A stretch of DNA of 64,000 nt, taken from Bacteroides reticulotermitis JCM 10512 (GTDB lineage: Bacteria > Bacteroidota > Bacteroidia > Bacteroidales > Bacteroidaceae). The stretch covers positions 62,001 to 126,000 of the forward strand of contig NZ_BAIV01000007.1 of assembly GCF_000517545.1 (NCBI RefSeq). The letters run 5' to 3'. The notes beneath the pieces were generated by a model. The model made no database searches. It saw only the letters and a list, made by a program, of their open reading frames with translations, and was not told the origin of the DNA. Both the position numbers and the translations under genes were made by a program. Shown in pieces: positions 40,394-50,369 of this stretch (its first letter is position 1; every line of letters begins with the position of its first letter).

Positions 40394-41530
40394 TTATTTT
40401 ATCTCTTTGATAAACGCACGGCGGCGTTTATGTTGTTCAGTTTTGAAGTAATCCCACTGTGCCTGAACCTTTCCGTTCATTTCCAGTTCGGGGTTGCTTT
40501 CCGCAAATATAAAACCTAATTTTTGATAAACCGGAATTAAATCGGAAAATATCAAAGCGTTAACACCTTTGTTTTGGTACTCCGGTTTAACGGCAATCAG
40601 CAATAGATCGAGCACGGTAGACCGATGTTTCATGAACAGCGCCTTCAACAGATAGAACCATCCGAGAGGTAGCAGGCGTCCGTGTGATTTCTGCAAGGCT
40701 CTGGATAGTGACGGCATGGAGATTCCCACTGAAACCAGTTGATCGTTCGCGTCGGTGATTAGGGTTACCATGCGCAAATCAACAATGGGGAGATACATCC
40801 GCACGTACTGATTGATCTGCCTTTGTGTCAAGGGTGAATAGCCGTAAAGCGGACTGTAGGCTTCGTTCATCAATTCAAAAATGGCTTGCCCATAGTCTTT
40901 GGCTATCTTTTTGGCAGAGGTATATTTCTTTATCTTGAGGTTATACTTCTTTTGGATCAGTTCGGAAATACGTTTATGCTTATCGGGAATCGCTTCGGGT
41001 ATGAAGATCTTAAATTCCAACCAATCGGCGTCCTTGCGGTAGCCGAGCTGTTCCATATGTTCGGGGTAGTACGGATGGTTGTAGGTGGTAGCCATCGTGC
41101 TGAGTTGGTCGAAGCCTTCGACCAGCATTCCCTCCGCATCAAAGTCTGTAAAGCCCAACGGGCCTGTGATGTGTGTCATTCCCCGCTCTTTCCCCCAATC
41201 CTCTACCGTCTGGAGGAGAGCAGATGAGATCTCCGGATCATCGAGAAAGTCAATCCAGCCGAAGCGGACGTTCTTTTGATCCCACTTTTCATTGGCTCTG
41301 TGATTGATTATGGCTGCTGCCCTACCTACTATTTTATCATCTTTATATGCTAAGAAGTAATCGGCTTCACAAAATTCGAATGCTGCATTCTTCTTTTTAT
41401 TGAATGTATTGAGCATATCGTCGTATAAGTCGGGTACTGAATAAGGATTTTCTTTGTAAAGTTTGTAATTGAAGCGAATGAATCTTTTAAGTTCTCTCTT
41501 CGTCGAAACTTTCTTAATTGTAATAGCCAT
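40394..41530 (-). CDS. GNAT-like acetyltransferase-fold protein
   Basis: 378 residues. DYFLAYKDDKIVGRAAAIINH followed by GWIDFLDDPEISSALLQTVEDW (shown in part) is a GNAT acetyl-CoA-binding arrangement, and LLLIAVKPEYQNKGVNALIFSDL is a second GNAT-like block in the C-terminal half, so two GNAT folds may be present. Substrate unknown. First gene of the operon with parE (8-nt gap), coaD and the S41 protease, preceded by a -7 box at 41555-41562. The association with housekeeping genes appears conserved in Bacteroides as far as I recall. Confidence 0.75.
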   Translation of the reverse strand: MAITIKKVSTKRELKRFIRFNYKLYKENPYSVPDLYDDMLNTFNKKKNAAFEFCEADYFLAYKDDKIVGRAAAIINHRANEKWDQKNVRFGWIDFLDDPEISSALLQTVEDWGKERGMTHITGPLGFTDFDAEGMLVEGFDQLSTMATTYNHPYYPEHMEQLGYRKDADWLEFKIFIPEAIPDKHKRISELIQKKYNLKIKKYTSAKKIAKDYGQAIFELMNEAYSPLYGYSPLTQRQINQYVRMYLPIVDLRMVTLITDANDQLVSVGISMPSLSRALQKSHGRLLPLGWFYLLKALFMKHRSTVLDLLLIAVKPEYQNKGVNALIFSDLIPVYQKLGFIFAESNPELEMNGKVQAQWDYFKTEQHKRRRAFIKEIK

Positions 41531-41554
41531 ATATTGTATTTATGAATGAGTAGG

Positions 41555-41562
41555 CAAAGATA
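41555..41562 (-). promoter_or_regulatory. -7 box of GNAT-parE-coaD-S41 operon
   Basis: TATCTTTG on the minus strand, 25 nt upstream of the GNAT start. Confidence 0.55.
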
Positions 41563-41593
41563 ATTGATAATCTTCAAACTTCGTTATTCAGGA

Positions 41594-41663
41594 GGGAAAA
41601 ACAGAATAACTGTATCAAAATCACGTCGTTTAGAGGACTAAAGACATCCTTTTGATACAGTTA
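41594..41663 (-). terminator. Terminator of the phosphodiesterase gene
   Basis: A perfect 14-bp inverted repeat (TAACTGTATCAAAA at 41607, TTTTGATACAGTTA at 41650). On the minus strand it is followed by TTCTGTTTTTCCC, and it lies just after the stop at 41684. Confidence 0.7.
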
Positions 41664-41683
41664 ATGTGCATCGGATACCTCGC

Positions 41684-42601
41684 TTATTTGAATACTGACT
41701 TCATCGATCTGCCAATCCACGCTTGGGGTTGATCGAGGCTGAAAATCGTAGCAATCGTCGAAGCAATATCGTATTGCATCATGCTTATATCGTCAAAACA
41801 GATCCCGCTTTTGATATTTTTCCCGGAGATAATGAAAGGCGTCTCCATCTCTTGCATTGTTTTCCCGCCATGTCCCTTCTTGATTCCTCCGTGGTCGGCT
41901 GTTACAATGAAGATGGTCTCTTTCTCCATGCCGGCGTCTTTTGCGGCTTGAATGATCTGCCCGATATACACGTCCAACTCCTTGAGCTTCGTATAGTACT
42001 CAGGTGTGTCGTGCCCTGCTCCATGACCCACATGATCGGGGTTGTCGTAACAGATGGCGAACAGCGTGGGCTGCTTCTCCTTGATATACGTAGTAGCCAT
42101 TTCGGTTAACGCCTTCGGGAACTTTTGGTAGTCGGGGGCTTGTTCGTGATAGTTAACCGAAAGGGTGTCTATCACATATTTGATTCCTCCCCATTCGTAG
42201 ATACAGCCGATCTCTGCTTTTGGCTGATCATCTCTCAGCAATTGGAAGATGGTGGGGAAAATGCCATGCTGGTTTAGCACTCGGGAGGGTAGTTCGGGCG
42301 TTTTAGATCCCCATTCGGTATATCCGTGAATTTCCGGTCCGGCACCCATAAACATGGAAGCCCAGTTGACGGCACTCGAAGAGGGAAGAACGGAGCGTTT
42401 TTTGAGAGTATAAGCCCCTTCGTTCATCAGCTTTTTCACGTTGGGCATGTCCGCTTGTGAAAAACTGTACGATCCCCATCCGTCCAAACCGATGAGAATA
42501 ACGTGCTTAGCTTTAACCTTACCTTTCGCGTCGCAAGAGATGGAAGGGTAACACAGAAATGAGATTGCTGCAAGCAGCATGAGAATAGAATGTTTGTTCA
42601 T
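41684..42601 (-). CDS. Alkaline-phosphatase-superfamily phosphodiesterase/nucleotide pyrophosphatase, secreted
   Basis: 305 residues. Signal peptide MNKHSILMLLAAISFLCYPSI. Metal-site motifs of the type I phosphodiesterase family: ILIGLDGWG, the nucleophile region PSSSAVNWASMFMG, DNPDHVGHGAGHD, and TADHGGIKKGHGG. It is likely a periplasmic zinc-dependent phosphodiesterase or phosphatase; the substrate is unknown. An upstream in-frame ATG at 42709 is rejected because it would place the signal peptide 36 residues inside the protein and overlap the promoter palindrome at 42665. Confidence 0.88.
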   Translation of the reverse strand: MNKHSILMLLAAISFLCYPSISCDAKGKVKAKHVILIGLDGWGSYSFSQADMPNVKKLMNEGAYTLKKRSVLPSSSAVNWASMFMGAGPEIHGYTEWGSKTPELPSRVLNQHGIFPTIFQLLRDDQPKAEIGCIYEWGGIKYVIDTLSVNYHEQAPDYQKFPKALTEMATTYIKEKQPTLFAICYDNPDHVGHGAGHDTPEYYTKLKELDVYIGQIIQAAKDAGMEKETIFIVTADHGGIKKGHGGKTMQEMETPFIISGKNIKSGICFDDISMMQYDIASTIATIFSLDQPQAWIGRSMKSVFK

Positions 42602-42664
42602 GTTTTTGTAAATAATAGGTTTTAGATGTGTTTTTCTTAAATTATTTTGGTCTAGTTGTATGTT

Positions 42665-42692
42665 GCACAAATATAACTTTTTATATTTGTGC
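42665..42692. promoter_or_regulatory. Divergent promoter palindrome carrying two -7 boxes
   Basis: GCACAAATATAA (42665-42676) and TTATATTTGTGC (42681-42692) are exact 12-bp complements with a 4-nt spacer. Each arm contains a TATATTTG box, one directed at the phosphodiesterase gene (minus) and one at the mscS-type gene (plus). Confidence 0.6.
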
Positions 42693-42860
42693 GGACAAGT
42701 TTTTCTCAATCGGAATGAAAATATGCTACTTATTGGCCTTTTTTTGTCCGGTCTAGAGAGAAAAGAACCTTCTTTTTTAGCATTAACGCCTGTATAGGGT
42801 GCTCTATGGAAGGGATGTGTCGGACAGACTATGTTTTAATAATTTGGCAATAGTAAGGAT

Positions 42861-44731
42861 ATGGAAATGAAAAAATCGAAACGACCGGTTCTGCTGCTGG
42901 TTTTAATATTATTTGCAGTAAATGTACAAGCGCAACTCGATCAAGCGATCAAGAATATTTTTGCGGGCGACACAATCGCTATTCAAAAACCTTTGAAACA
43001 TGATTCGGACTCTATTCGTTTGGCTGTTTTACAAAGAACGTTGGAAGAGGCGCGGCTGAATGAGGCGAATATGCGTATGGAGATGGAGCAGATGAAACTC
43101 GAGACGGTTGCTGCGGACTCTGTGAAGTTGGCAATGCAACGGCAACGTATTGATTCCTTGCGTCATATCACCAAAGGAGTGCCTGTAATAGTAGAAGGCG
43201 ATACGCTGTTTCAGTTTTATACCAAGCGGGGCGGACATACGCCACAGCAACGGGCCAAGACTACCGGTGCGGCAATCGAGGAGGTTGGCAAGCGTTTCAA
43301 CCTGAATCCCGACTCCGTGTATATCGACTATTCGGAAATGGTTGCCGATTTGATGTATGACAATAAAGTGTTGCTCTCTGTTACCCATCAGGATGCCATG
43401 TGGAGGGTGTGTCGCGCGATTCGCTGGCGAAGGTAAGGCAGCAGGTCGTTATCGCGAAGCTGAAAGAGATGAAAGCGGAGCATGGTCTCTGGCGGACGGC
43501 TAAACGTATTCTTTATTTTGTATTGGTGCTCGTTGCCCAGTTCGCGCTGTTCCGCCTGACCAACTGGCTGTACCGTAAGTTGAAACTTCGTATCTCGCGC
43601 ATGAAAGATACGCGCCTAAAGGCTTTCTCGATTCAGGGATATGAATTGCTGGATACGCAGCGGCAGGTCAATCTGCTTACTTTTCTGGCAAATATCGGGC
43701 GGTATTTATTCATGGGGCTGCAACTTCTGATCTCGATTCCACTTATTTTTGTCATCTTTCCACAGACAGAAGGGCTGGCTTATCAGATATTGGGATATAT
43801 ATGGAATCCGATCCGAACGATTTGTATGGGTGTGGTTAATTACATCCCTAAGCTGTTTACGATTATTGTTATCTGGTATTCAGTGCGCTATCTGATACGT
43901 TTTGTGCTTTATCTCTCGCGTGAAATCGAATCGGGACGACTCAAAATCAATGGTTTCTATCCGGATTGGGCGATGCCTACATACAACATTATCCGCTTCC
44001 TGTTGTATGCGTTTATGATTGCGATGATCTATCCGTATCTACCGGGTTCGAGTTCTGGTGTATTCCAGGGGATATCGGTCTTTGTGGGTTTGATTGTGTC
44101 GCTCGGTTCGAGTACAGTGATTGGGAACATTATCGCCGGGTTAGTTATCACCTATATGCGTCCGTTCAAACCGGGTGACCGGATCAAGCTCAATGATACG
44201 GTGGGAAACATTATCGAGAAAACACCGCTTGTAACTCGTATTCGTACACCGAAAAACGAGGTGGTTACGGTTCCTAACTCTTTCATCATGTCTTCTCACA
44301 CAGTGAACTATACGACTTCGGCTCGTGAATACGGGTTGATTATTCATACTGAGATTTCGATCGGTTATGATGTCCCGTGGCGTCAGGTGAATAAGATGCT
44401 GATCGAAGCGGCGTTGAATACCCGCGGGGTGGAAAGTGAACCACGTCCGTTTGTTTTGGAAACTTCGCTGAGCGACTGGTATCCGATTTATCAGATCAAT
44501 GCGTATATCAAGAATGCGGACGAGATGGCTCGTATCTATTCGGAGTTATACGAAAACATACAGGATATCTTGAATGAAGCGGGCATTGAAATTCTTTCTC
44601 CGCACTATATGGCGGTTCGGGATGGCAACGAAAAGGTTGCTCCAAGAGGGGAAGAAGGGAATTTGAAACCGGCTGAGAAGTTAGGTCGAGAGGATCGACC
44701 GAAAGAAGCCGGGCCTACTTCCGAAAAGTAA
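42861..44731 (+). CDS. MscS-family mechanosensitive channel with periplasmic N-terminal domain (frameshift near 43400)
   Basis: About 623 residues. Signal peptide (LLVLILFAVNVQAQ), a helical and coiled-coil region (about 40-190), several membrane segments (about 210-400), then the MscS core: VGLIVSLGSSTVIGNIIAG (pore helix TM3), MRPFKPGDRIKL and VTVPNSFIMSSHTVNYT. A single missing base at about 43400 restores QDAM, one residue, then EGVSRDSLAK. The cytoplasmic domain ends IEILSPHYMAVRDG followed by a charged tail. It is expected to release solutes on hypo-osmotic shock. The RBS AAGGAT lies right before the ATG. Confidence 0.9.
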
Positions 44732-45032
44732 TATCTGCTTTAGGCTATGTTCAGGGAATGAGTTGCTACTCTCCCGGGGAAGCTTTACCGATCCGAGGGC
44801 AAATTTTGATCTGCGCTCGGATCGGTGACGTTTTGCTCCGGGCGTTACTTGGATCAATTCCCAAACAGAAGAGTTAATCCCCGGACAATGTTTTTTCATT
44901 TTGGAAACAGATGAGGACTACTAAACATCTCGATCCTGTTAGGCTAGAAGAAGCCTTTTCCACATTCGTTCTTTAATACGGAAAGCGAGTATCGGTTGCG
45001 GGATCGGTCTCTTTGCTACTGAAGTATTAGTA
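44732..45032. other. Intergenic region with 11-bp hairpin
   Basis: ACCGATCCGAG (44787-44797) pairs perfectly with CTCGGATCGGT (44816-44826), followed by GACGTTTTGCT, a weak T tract. It may terminate mscS transcription. No gene is seen in the remainder. Confidence 0.5.
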
Positions 45033-45590
45033 TCAACTATCCTGTTTTTGCTGCAAGCTGGTTAGCCACAAACGAATCGTTCTTTGTCCTCTATGCTGTT
45101 CTCCTTCTAAAAAGCTGGCATTGTCACTGTTATATTTAACTTTCAATTGAGGGTTTTCTTGTATCGCATCATATAATTGCAATAAGTAGAATTTACGTTC
45201 ATCCAAGAGTCCTTCCATAATTAGGGGAATGATTTTGGGGCCCATGTCTTTCAATTTATCGAACTCGTGCAACTTTGTGTAATCCTGCGTATTGGAACTA
45301 AGAACCATTTTTGGGTTTTTAGTTATCACTTCAGTCCAGTCATTTAAAAAAGCATCATATTTCTTTCTGATCGACCGGTTCACAGCTGCCGCTTCTTTGT
45401 GGACGGTTTGTTTTTCAGCCTCTGATAGTTGTATCTCATTTTGTAAAGCATGAAATGTCTTTTCCGTCTCTTTGACACTTCCTATCTCTTCAGGGAAGAT
45501 CCAGGATTGAAGTAAATCTGTGTTTTTCAACTCAGACTGTTGGCTTGTCATTACAAGAAAAGAAGCCGATAGAATAAATAGGATATGCAT
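45033..45590 (-). CDS. Unrecognised secreted helical protein
   Basis: 185 residues. An N-terminal hydrophobic segment (HILFILSASFLVMTSQQ) looks like a signal peptide. The rest is charged and mainly helical (KTFHALQNEIQLSEAEKQTV, FDKLKDMGPKIIPLIMEGL), and the C-terminus has GQRTIRLWLTSL. I do not recognise a family. It has its own -7 box (45665-45672, TATATTTG on the minus strand), so it is probably a real, single-gene transcript. Neighbours give no clue. Confidence 0.6.
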   Translation of the reverse strand: MHILFILSASFLVMTSQQSELKNTDLLQSWIFPEEIGSVKETEKTFHALQNEIQLSEAEKQTVHKEAAAVNRSIRKKYDAFLNDWTEVITKNPKMVLSSNTQDYTKLHEFDKLKDMGPKIIPLIMEGLLDERKFYLLQLYDAIQENPQLKVKYNSDNASFLEGEQHRGQRTIRLWLTSLQQKQDS

Positions 45591-45737
45591 AGCTGTTTAT
45601 TTATTAGTTATAAAAACAGAATTATCTATGTGCTACATAAAGAATGACGGAATCGTTATTTGTGCAAATATAGCATATTATTCAATTCGTTTATGCCGAA
45701 AGATGTAGCCTTATCTCAACGAAATACAGCTAAAAAG

Positions 45738-45821
45738 AATGAGAGATCCCGCAAAATTGATGAGAGATAGGCTCAAAAAGAGGGAAAAATGCGAGAAAAT
45801 GATGAGAGATACCGCTTTTAA
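45738..45821. repeat. Four degenerate 21-nt tandem repeats, consensus GATGAGAGAT
   Basis: ATGAGAGAT recurs at 45739, 45760 and 45802; the spacings of 21 and 42 imply a decayed unit at 45780. An inverted copy, ATCTCTCAT, follows at 45827-45835, and another GATGAGAG occurs near 45874. Confidence 0.7.
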
Positions 45822-46109
45822 AAAGTATCTCTCATTCTTTAATGTGCTGATTTGCTGGTTGTTAATTGAGAAATGATGAGAGCATGAGAGATGAAATATT
45901 TTTTCTTGTATGTAGGGGGAGGGAGAAGTAAGGTTTAAATGACGGAAAAGGCGGACTCTATTTGAACTTCTTCCCCCTAAAGATCAGGCTCTTTTTTATC
46001 AGTTCCTTTGTTTGATATCATTAGCTGTCGGCTTATGGCAGGCAGGTTCTCAGCTGTTAATAGCTTGGGCTTGGAGTGTTAATACTTTATCGGTCAGGAA
46101 TTAATAGTT

Positions 46110-46263
46110 TGAAACTCAACTAACTTGAATCAAGAACTTCGGTTACCCGGATCAAGTAGTAGCGTTACCTTAATCCAGTATTCAGGTTACCTCAACCGGA
46201 TACTTGGTTGGCCTTATGCAAGTACTTAGGTTACTCAACACAAGAACTCTATTGACTTCAAAC
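46110..46263. repeat. Seven degenerate 22-nt tandem repeats
   Basis: Units start at 46110, 46132, 46154, 46176, 46198, 46220 and 46242, in perfect 22-nt phase without indels. The common core is close to AAGTACTTAGGTTACC, for example AAGAACTTCGGTTACC, CAGTATTCAGGTTACC and AAGTACTTAGGTTAC. Most units differ from one another at many positions. Confidence 0.7.
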
Positions 46264-46482
46264 GAGCGGTCGAATCAGCGGAATAGCCTGGGAGAATTAT
46301 CGCTTTGAGAAACCGGGCTTGCACTTCCATGGGCGAAGACCTTCAAAAACAATAGCGAGCGAAAAGTGATCGTTGAACGGGTTAGCGATGGCATACCATT
46401 TATATAGATAAGACGAGGGCCCCTCCTTCAGGATGAAAGAGAAGCCCCCCTTGTTAGTGTGCTTTTTCAATAAGAGTAGAGT

Positions 46483-47418
46483 TTATTTCTTGCGGGTGAC
46501 TGTGTAGAGTACATTCCCCTTTTTGTCTATCATGCGCAGGTTTAGTTCCTTTTTATCGATGGAGCAAACCGAGAAACCGGGCTCGGAGCTGCAAAACTGT
46601 GTTCCCTCAATGGGTTCTACTTTGCGTGCCAGTGAACCGGCTGAGTTGACTACGTAGTCGATCCGACTGCCGGGTATGCGGATGTGCTGGAAGTTGTGGA
46701 TATGTCCGCATACATATACGTCCACCTTATGTTTGCGTAGGATAGGGTCCAAACGCTTTTGTAAGTCCTGACGTTCGCTTTCGTCTTTAGGTGTGTAGGC
46801 GTAAATCGGATGATGTCCGGCTACGATAACCCAATCTTCGCGGGTACTTGTCAGCACCGAATCCAACCAAGCCAATTGTTTGTCGGCATCCTGTTGGCAG
46901 GCATCCGGATATTTGTCACGCTCCTTGCGGTATTTCTCGATCAGTGGAGCCGTATCGATCCATACCACCCGAACAGAAGTCCCCGCCTCATTAAATGTTT
47001 TGGTATAGTATCTGGCGGGCATGGTCCAACGGCGGCTTACCTGCGTGTAATCGAGTACGGCTTGCGTGTTGCCACGATATTCGTGGTTGCCCAAGATGGG
47101 GAACCAGTCGATCATCAATTCCGGGTGCGAGTAGATCAGTTCATAATTGGTTGTCCAGAGCGGATCGTTGACGCTGCGTACACCTTCGAAGTGATGGATA
47201 TCTCCGGCGGCAAGTACAAATTCCGGCCCGATCTCTTCCGCCATTGTGCCCATCAGTTCGGCAATCGGCTTCTGGTCGTAGTAGCCGTTACGTCCCAAAT
47301 CGTTGGCAATGTAGAAGTTGAATTTCCGGTCGAATACCGAATAGTCGGTCAGTTGTGCCTGAACGAATGTGGATGCGACTGAGAGAAGGAGCAGGAGGAA
47401 TAAGTTTTTTATCTTCAT
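46483..47418 (-). CDS. Secreted calcineurin-like metallophosphoesterase
   Basis: 311 residues. Signal peptide (LLLLLSVASTFVQAQ). Metallophosphoesterase motifs in order: AAGDIHHFEG, PILGNHEYRGN, VAGHHPIYAYTP and VCGHIHNFQH, the dimetal site of purple acid phosphatase-like enzymes. A DRKFNFYIANDLGRNG opening is typical of the Bacteroides type. It probably dephosphorylates a substrate in the periplasm or at the surface. It lies 36 nt after a TonB receptor gene, so uptake and dephosphorylation of one phosphorylated ligand is plausible. Confidence 0.9.
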   Translation of the reverse strand: MKIKNLFLLLLLSVASTFVQAQLTDYSVFDRKFNFYIANDLGRNGYYDQKPIAELMGTMAEEIGPEFVLAAGDIHHFEGVRSVNDPLWTTNYELIYSHPELMIDWFPILGNHEYRGNTQAVLDYTQVSRRWTMPARYYTKTFNEAGTSVRVVWIDTAPLIEKYRKERDKYPDACQQDADKQLAWLDSVLTSTREDWVIVAGHHPIYAYTPKDESERQDLQKRLDPILRKHKVDVYVCGHIHNFQHIRIPGSRIDYVVNSAGSLARKVEPIEGTQFCSSEPGFSVCSIDKKELNLRMIDKKGNVLYTVTRKK

Positions 47419-47453
47419 ATGGGATGGAGTTTGAGGGAATGATTATTCGTTTG

Positions 47454-50259
47454 TTAGAAGTTTACTTTTACTCCGGCGTTTACCTTCACCCCATAGTACT
47501 CGGCCTGCATGGTGCGGTCCTTTGTTCCCTGATAGTAACGCAACGGTTGGTTCAGGAGGTTGGTGGCGTCGGCGTAGAAAGTAGTCTTTATCTTTTTGCC
47601 GAAAGTATAGCTGGCGTTCAAGTCCATGTAGTTGACAGCGTCGTAGTAGCGGTCCAGATCGGCAACCTTGCCCATCTCGTCGATGAAGCTCGAAGCGAAG
47701 TTGTACGACAGGCGTGCGCTGAATCCTTTCTTCTCGAAGTAGAGCGAAGCGTTAGCCGTGTGCTTGGGCGATCCCGGTAGGAAAGATCTTTCTCGTTCTC
47801 GCGCCCTTCAAAGTTGAAGTCGTTCACCCGGGTATGTGTGTAGGTGTACGTTCCGTAGAATCCCAGACATTTCAGGCAGGGGCGATGAAGCCGAAGTCAC
47901 GCTGATAAGCCAGTTCTACGCCCAACAGGTCGGCATCACCGGCATTCTTGGGTTGAGTGAATTTCTTATATTCATAGTTCTGGTACATATAATTACCGAG
48001 TACCTGATCGACGATGAAGTCGTTGATCTTCTTGTAGAATACACCTGCGCTAACCAATCCGATGCTCTTGAAGTAATAATCGGCGCTCAGGTCGAAGTTG
48101 TACGAGATGGTTGGTGTTAGATCCGCGTTACCCATCACCAACTCATTGTCTTTGCGGTTCACGTTCACGCAAGGAATCAGTGCTGAGTACTTGGGACGGC
48201 TCAAGGTCTCCGTAAAAGATGCCCGCACCTTGAAATCATCGTTGACATCGTATTTAAACAGCACGCTTGGTAGCCAGTTGACATAGTTGTGCTTGCTGTC
48301 ACCGGTGTTATCAAGCGTTTCATTTTCCGCCTCATCTACGTTCCAGTTCCAACCGTTGTATTTGATGTGAGTCGCTTCCATGCGTAGTCCCACCATGAGC
48401 TTCATCTTCTTACCCAGGTTCTGATCGAAACGGAAGAAGGTGGATGCAATGTTTTCGGTGGCGTGGTAGTTGCCCGAAGACTCTTCGAGTACTTGTTTGC
48501 CTTCCAATGTGCTCAGATCGAGAGACCCTAGGTACTCTTTGGAAACAAAGTCGGTGGCTTTGTACGGTTCGCCCGGCATGAATCCGTCGCGGATCTGGCT
48601 CGCCAAGTTATCCATATAAGCTGTACCGGACACTTTGCTGTATGATTTGGTGTAATCATACGCTGTCACTTCCTTGTCTTTCGTCTTCGATGCGTACTTA
48701 GCTCCGAACTTCAGTTTGTTACCATAGAAGCCGTTGGTCAGCGGCAACTCGAAGTCAACTTTAAACTTCCAGTCGTTCTCGTAAATGTTCTGATTGCTTT
48801 CGGACAATTCCTTCACTTTCCACTTACCCCGGTCGTCGGCTTCCCCGTTGTGTAGGCTTACATCGGTCGCTATGTACGGGAAACGATTTCCGGCATCTAC
48901 TACGTTGAATCCCAAGAAATCCTGTTTCAGGCTGAAGTAGCGTTCATTCGGACGGTCTTCGGTAGCACGCGCATAAGAAGCGCCCCAGTCCATAGAAAGT
49001 CTACCGAACTGATGTTCGCCACCCAAGCTAAAGTCCATCGTCTGCTGCAACTCCAAGCGAGCATTCCGGTTGTCGGGTGTGCCCCCTTTGGTTTCTATCT
49101 GGGCTGCTTGCTGCATATCTCCGTCTTTGTCCAATCCGGTTTTATCCAAGTCCTTGTACGTAACCCGGTAGCGGTTCTCCCAGTCGTGACGACGGTTGTA
49201 GATACCTTTCAGGGTGATTCGGTGGTTGGGATTGATATCGTAATCGAGCGCTAATGAGTAGCTTTGGCGTTCACGGGTAACATAATATTGGCGTTTCTGC
49301 GCCTCTACCAGTACCACGTTCCCTTGCTTGTCGGTATCATACTCGAACTCTACGTTGTCCGAACCCGACGGGGAGTTCTGGTAAGAGACAGCCGCCATCA
49401 TGCCGAGTTTATCGTTGAAGAAACGGTCGCCGTATGTGAATCCCAGGTTTAGCTGCGCTTTCCGGCTGATCCAGTTATAACCGCTTCCTGCCGTAGCACT
49501 GAGCAGTCGTTTGTAAGGGGTACTTTTGGTTATCAGGTTGATCGATCCACCGATGGCGTCTCCATCCATATCGGCAGTCACCACCTTGTTTACTTCGATG
49601 GTCTGTACCATGTCGGCGGGAATCAGGTCGAGCTGTACGTTGCGTGTATCGCCTTCGGCAGAAGGGAGGCGGTTGCCGTTGATAGTTACCGAACTGAGAT
49701 CGGCCGATGTACCACGTACTTGTCCGAAGCGGGCTTCTCCCTGGTCATACTGTACGTTGATACCGTTGATGCGCTTCAATGCGTCGCCGATGTTTGAATC
49801 GGGAAACTTGCCTACCTGATCGGCGGAAACTACATTGGTAATCCCCATGCTGCTTTTCTGTGCGCTGATTGCCCGGCGTTGTCCTTGGAAGGCTCCACCC
49901 ACCACAATCTCCTGCAACTCCAAACCTTCGTTCAGGATTACATTCTTCTCTAATGTCTTTCCGGCAGGAATGGTTATGCTCATCTCTACCGGTGTATAGC
50001 CTACATAACTCACCTTGACCGTGTATGTGCCCGGTGTCAGGTTGGCGAATGTATAATAGCCGTTCATGTCGCTGGTTACTCCGGTGTGTAGCTTCTCGAT
50101 GTAGATCGTTGCTCCGGGTAGGGTTTGTTTGGAAGTGTCTACGATGCGTCCGCAGATCGTGCCTTGCTTTGCTACATTAACTTTCTCCTCGGCAGAGGCA
50201 TGGTTGCCTGTACCCATGAATAGAAGAACGAATGCAGCCAGTCTGAAACTTTTTTTCAT
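47454..50259 (-). CDS. TonB-dependent receptor with CarboxypepD_reg-like domain (two frameshifts)
   Basis: About 935 residues. Signal peptide (LLFMGTGNHASAE), carboxypeptidase-like domain (GTICGRIVDTSKQTLPGATI, residues about 30-115), plug with SSMGITNVVSADQVGKFPD and RINGINVQYDQGEARFG, then a large barrel with a TonB-receptor C-terminus (YGVKVNAGVKVNF). The breaks are at about 47877 (one C restores APALKCLGFYG) and about 47783 (one base restores SLPGSPKHTAN). It lacks the SusC signature and has no SusD partner, so it is a receptor for another ligand. It forms an operon with the metallophosphoesterase; a -7 box TACTTTTG lies at 50289-50296. Confidence 0.9.
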
Positions 50260-50288
50260 AAATGTTAGTGTGCGTTAATAATCTGCCG

Positions 50289-50296
50289 CAAAAGTA
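50289..50296 (-). promoter_or_regulatory. -7 box of TonB receptor operon
   Basis: TACTTTTG on the minus strand, 30 nt upstream of the start at 50259. Confidence 0.5.
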
Positions 50297-50369
50297 GGAG
50301 GAGCACATTTCGTTCCCTTTGCAGCTAATTGAATAACGCGTCACAAATCGGTTACATTCGCATGACGCT

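Larger units (their letters stand above)
45591..46482. other. Long intergenic region with two tandem-repeat arrays and an inverted repeat
   Basis: About 890 nt with no gene that I can support. It contains the promoter of the 45033-45590 gene, a 21-nt array (45738-45821), an imperfect inverted repeat near 45913-45979 (TAGGGGGA with TCCCCCTA) and a 22-nt array (46110-46263). A GC-rich stretch at 46420-46460 may fold to terminate the metallophosphoesterase transcript. Confidence 0.6.

Noticed and set aside
35870..46263. The 21-22-nt repeat arrays as CRISPR arrays
   Set aside because: Repeats are contiguous with no unique spacers of 30 nt or more, the units are strongly degenerate, and no cas gene is in the window.
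46810..47382. A 190-codon plus-strand frame opposite the metallophosphoesterase
   Set aside because: It mirrors the conserved coding strand and has no recognisable content.
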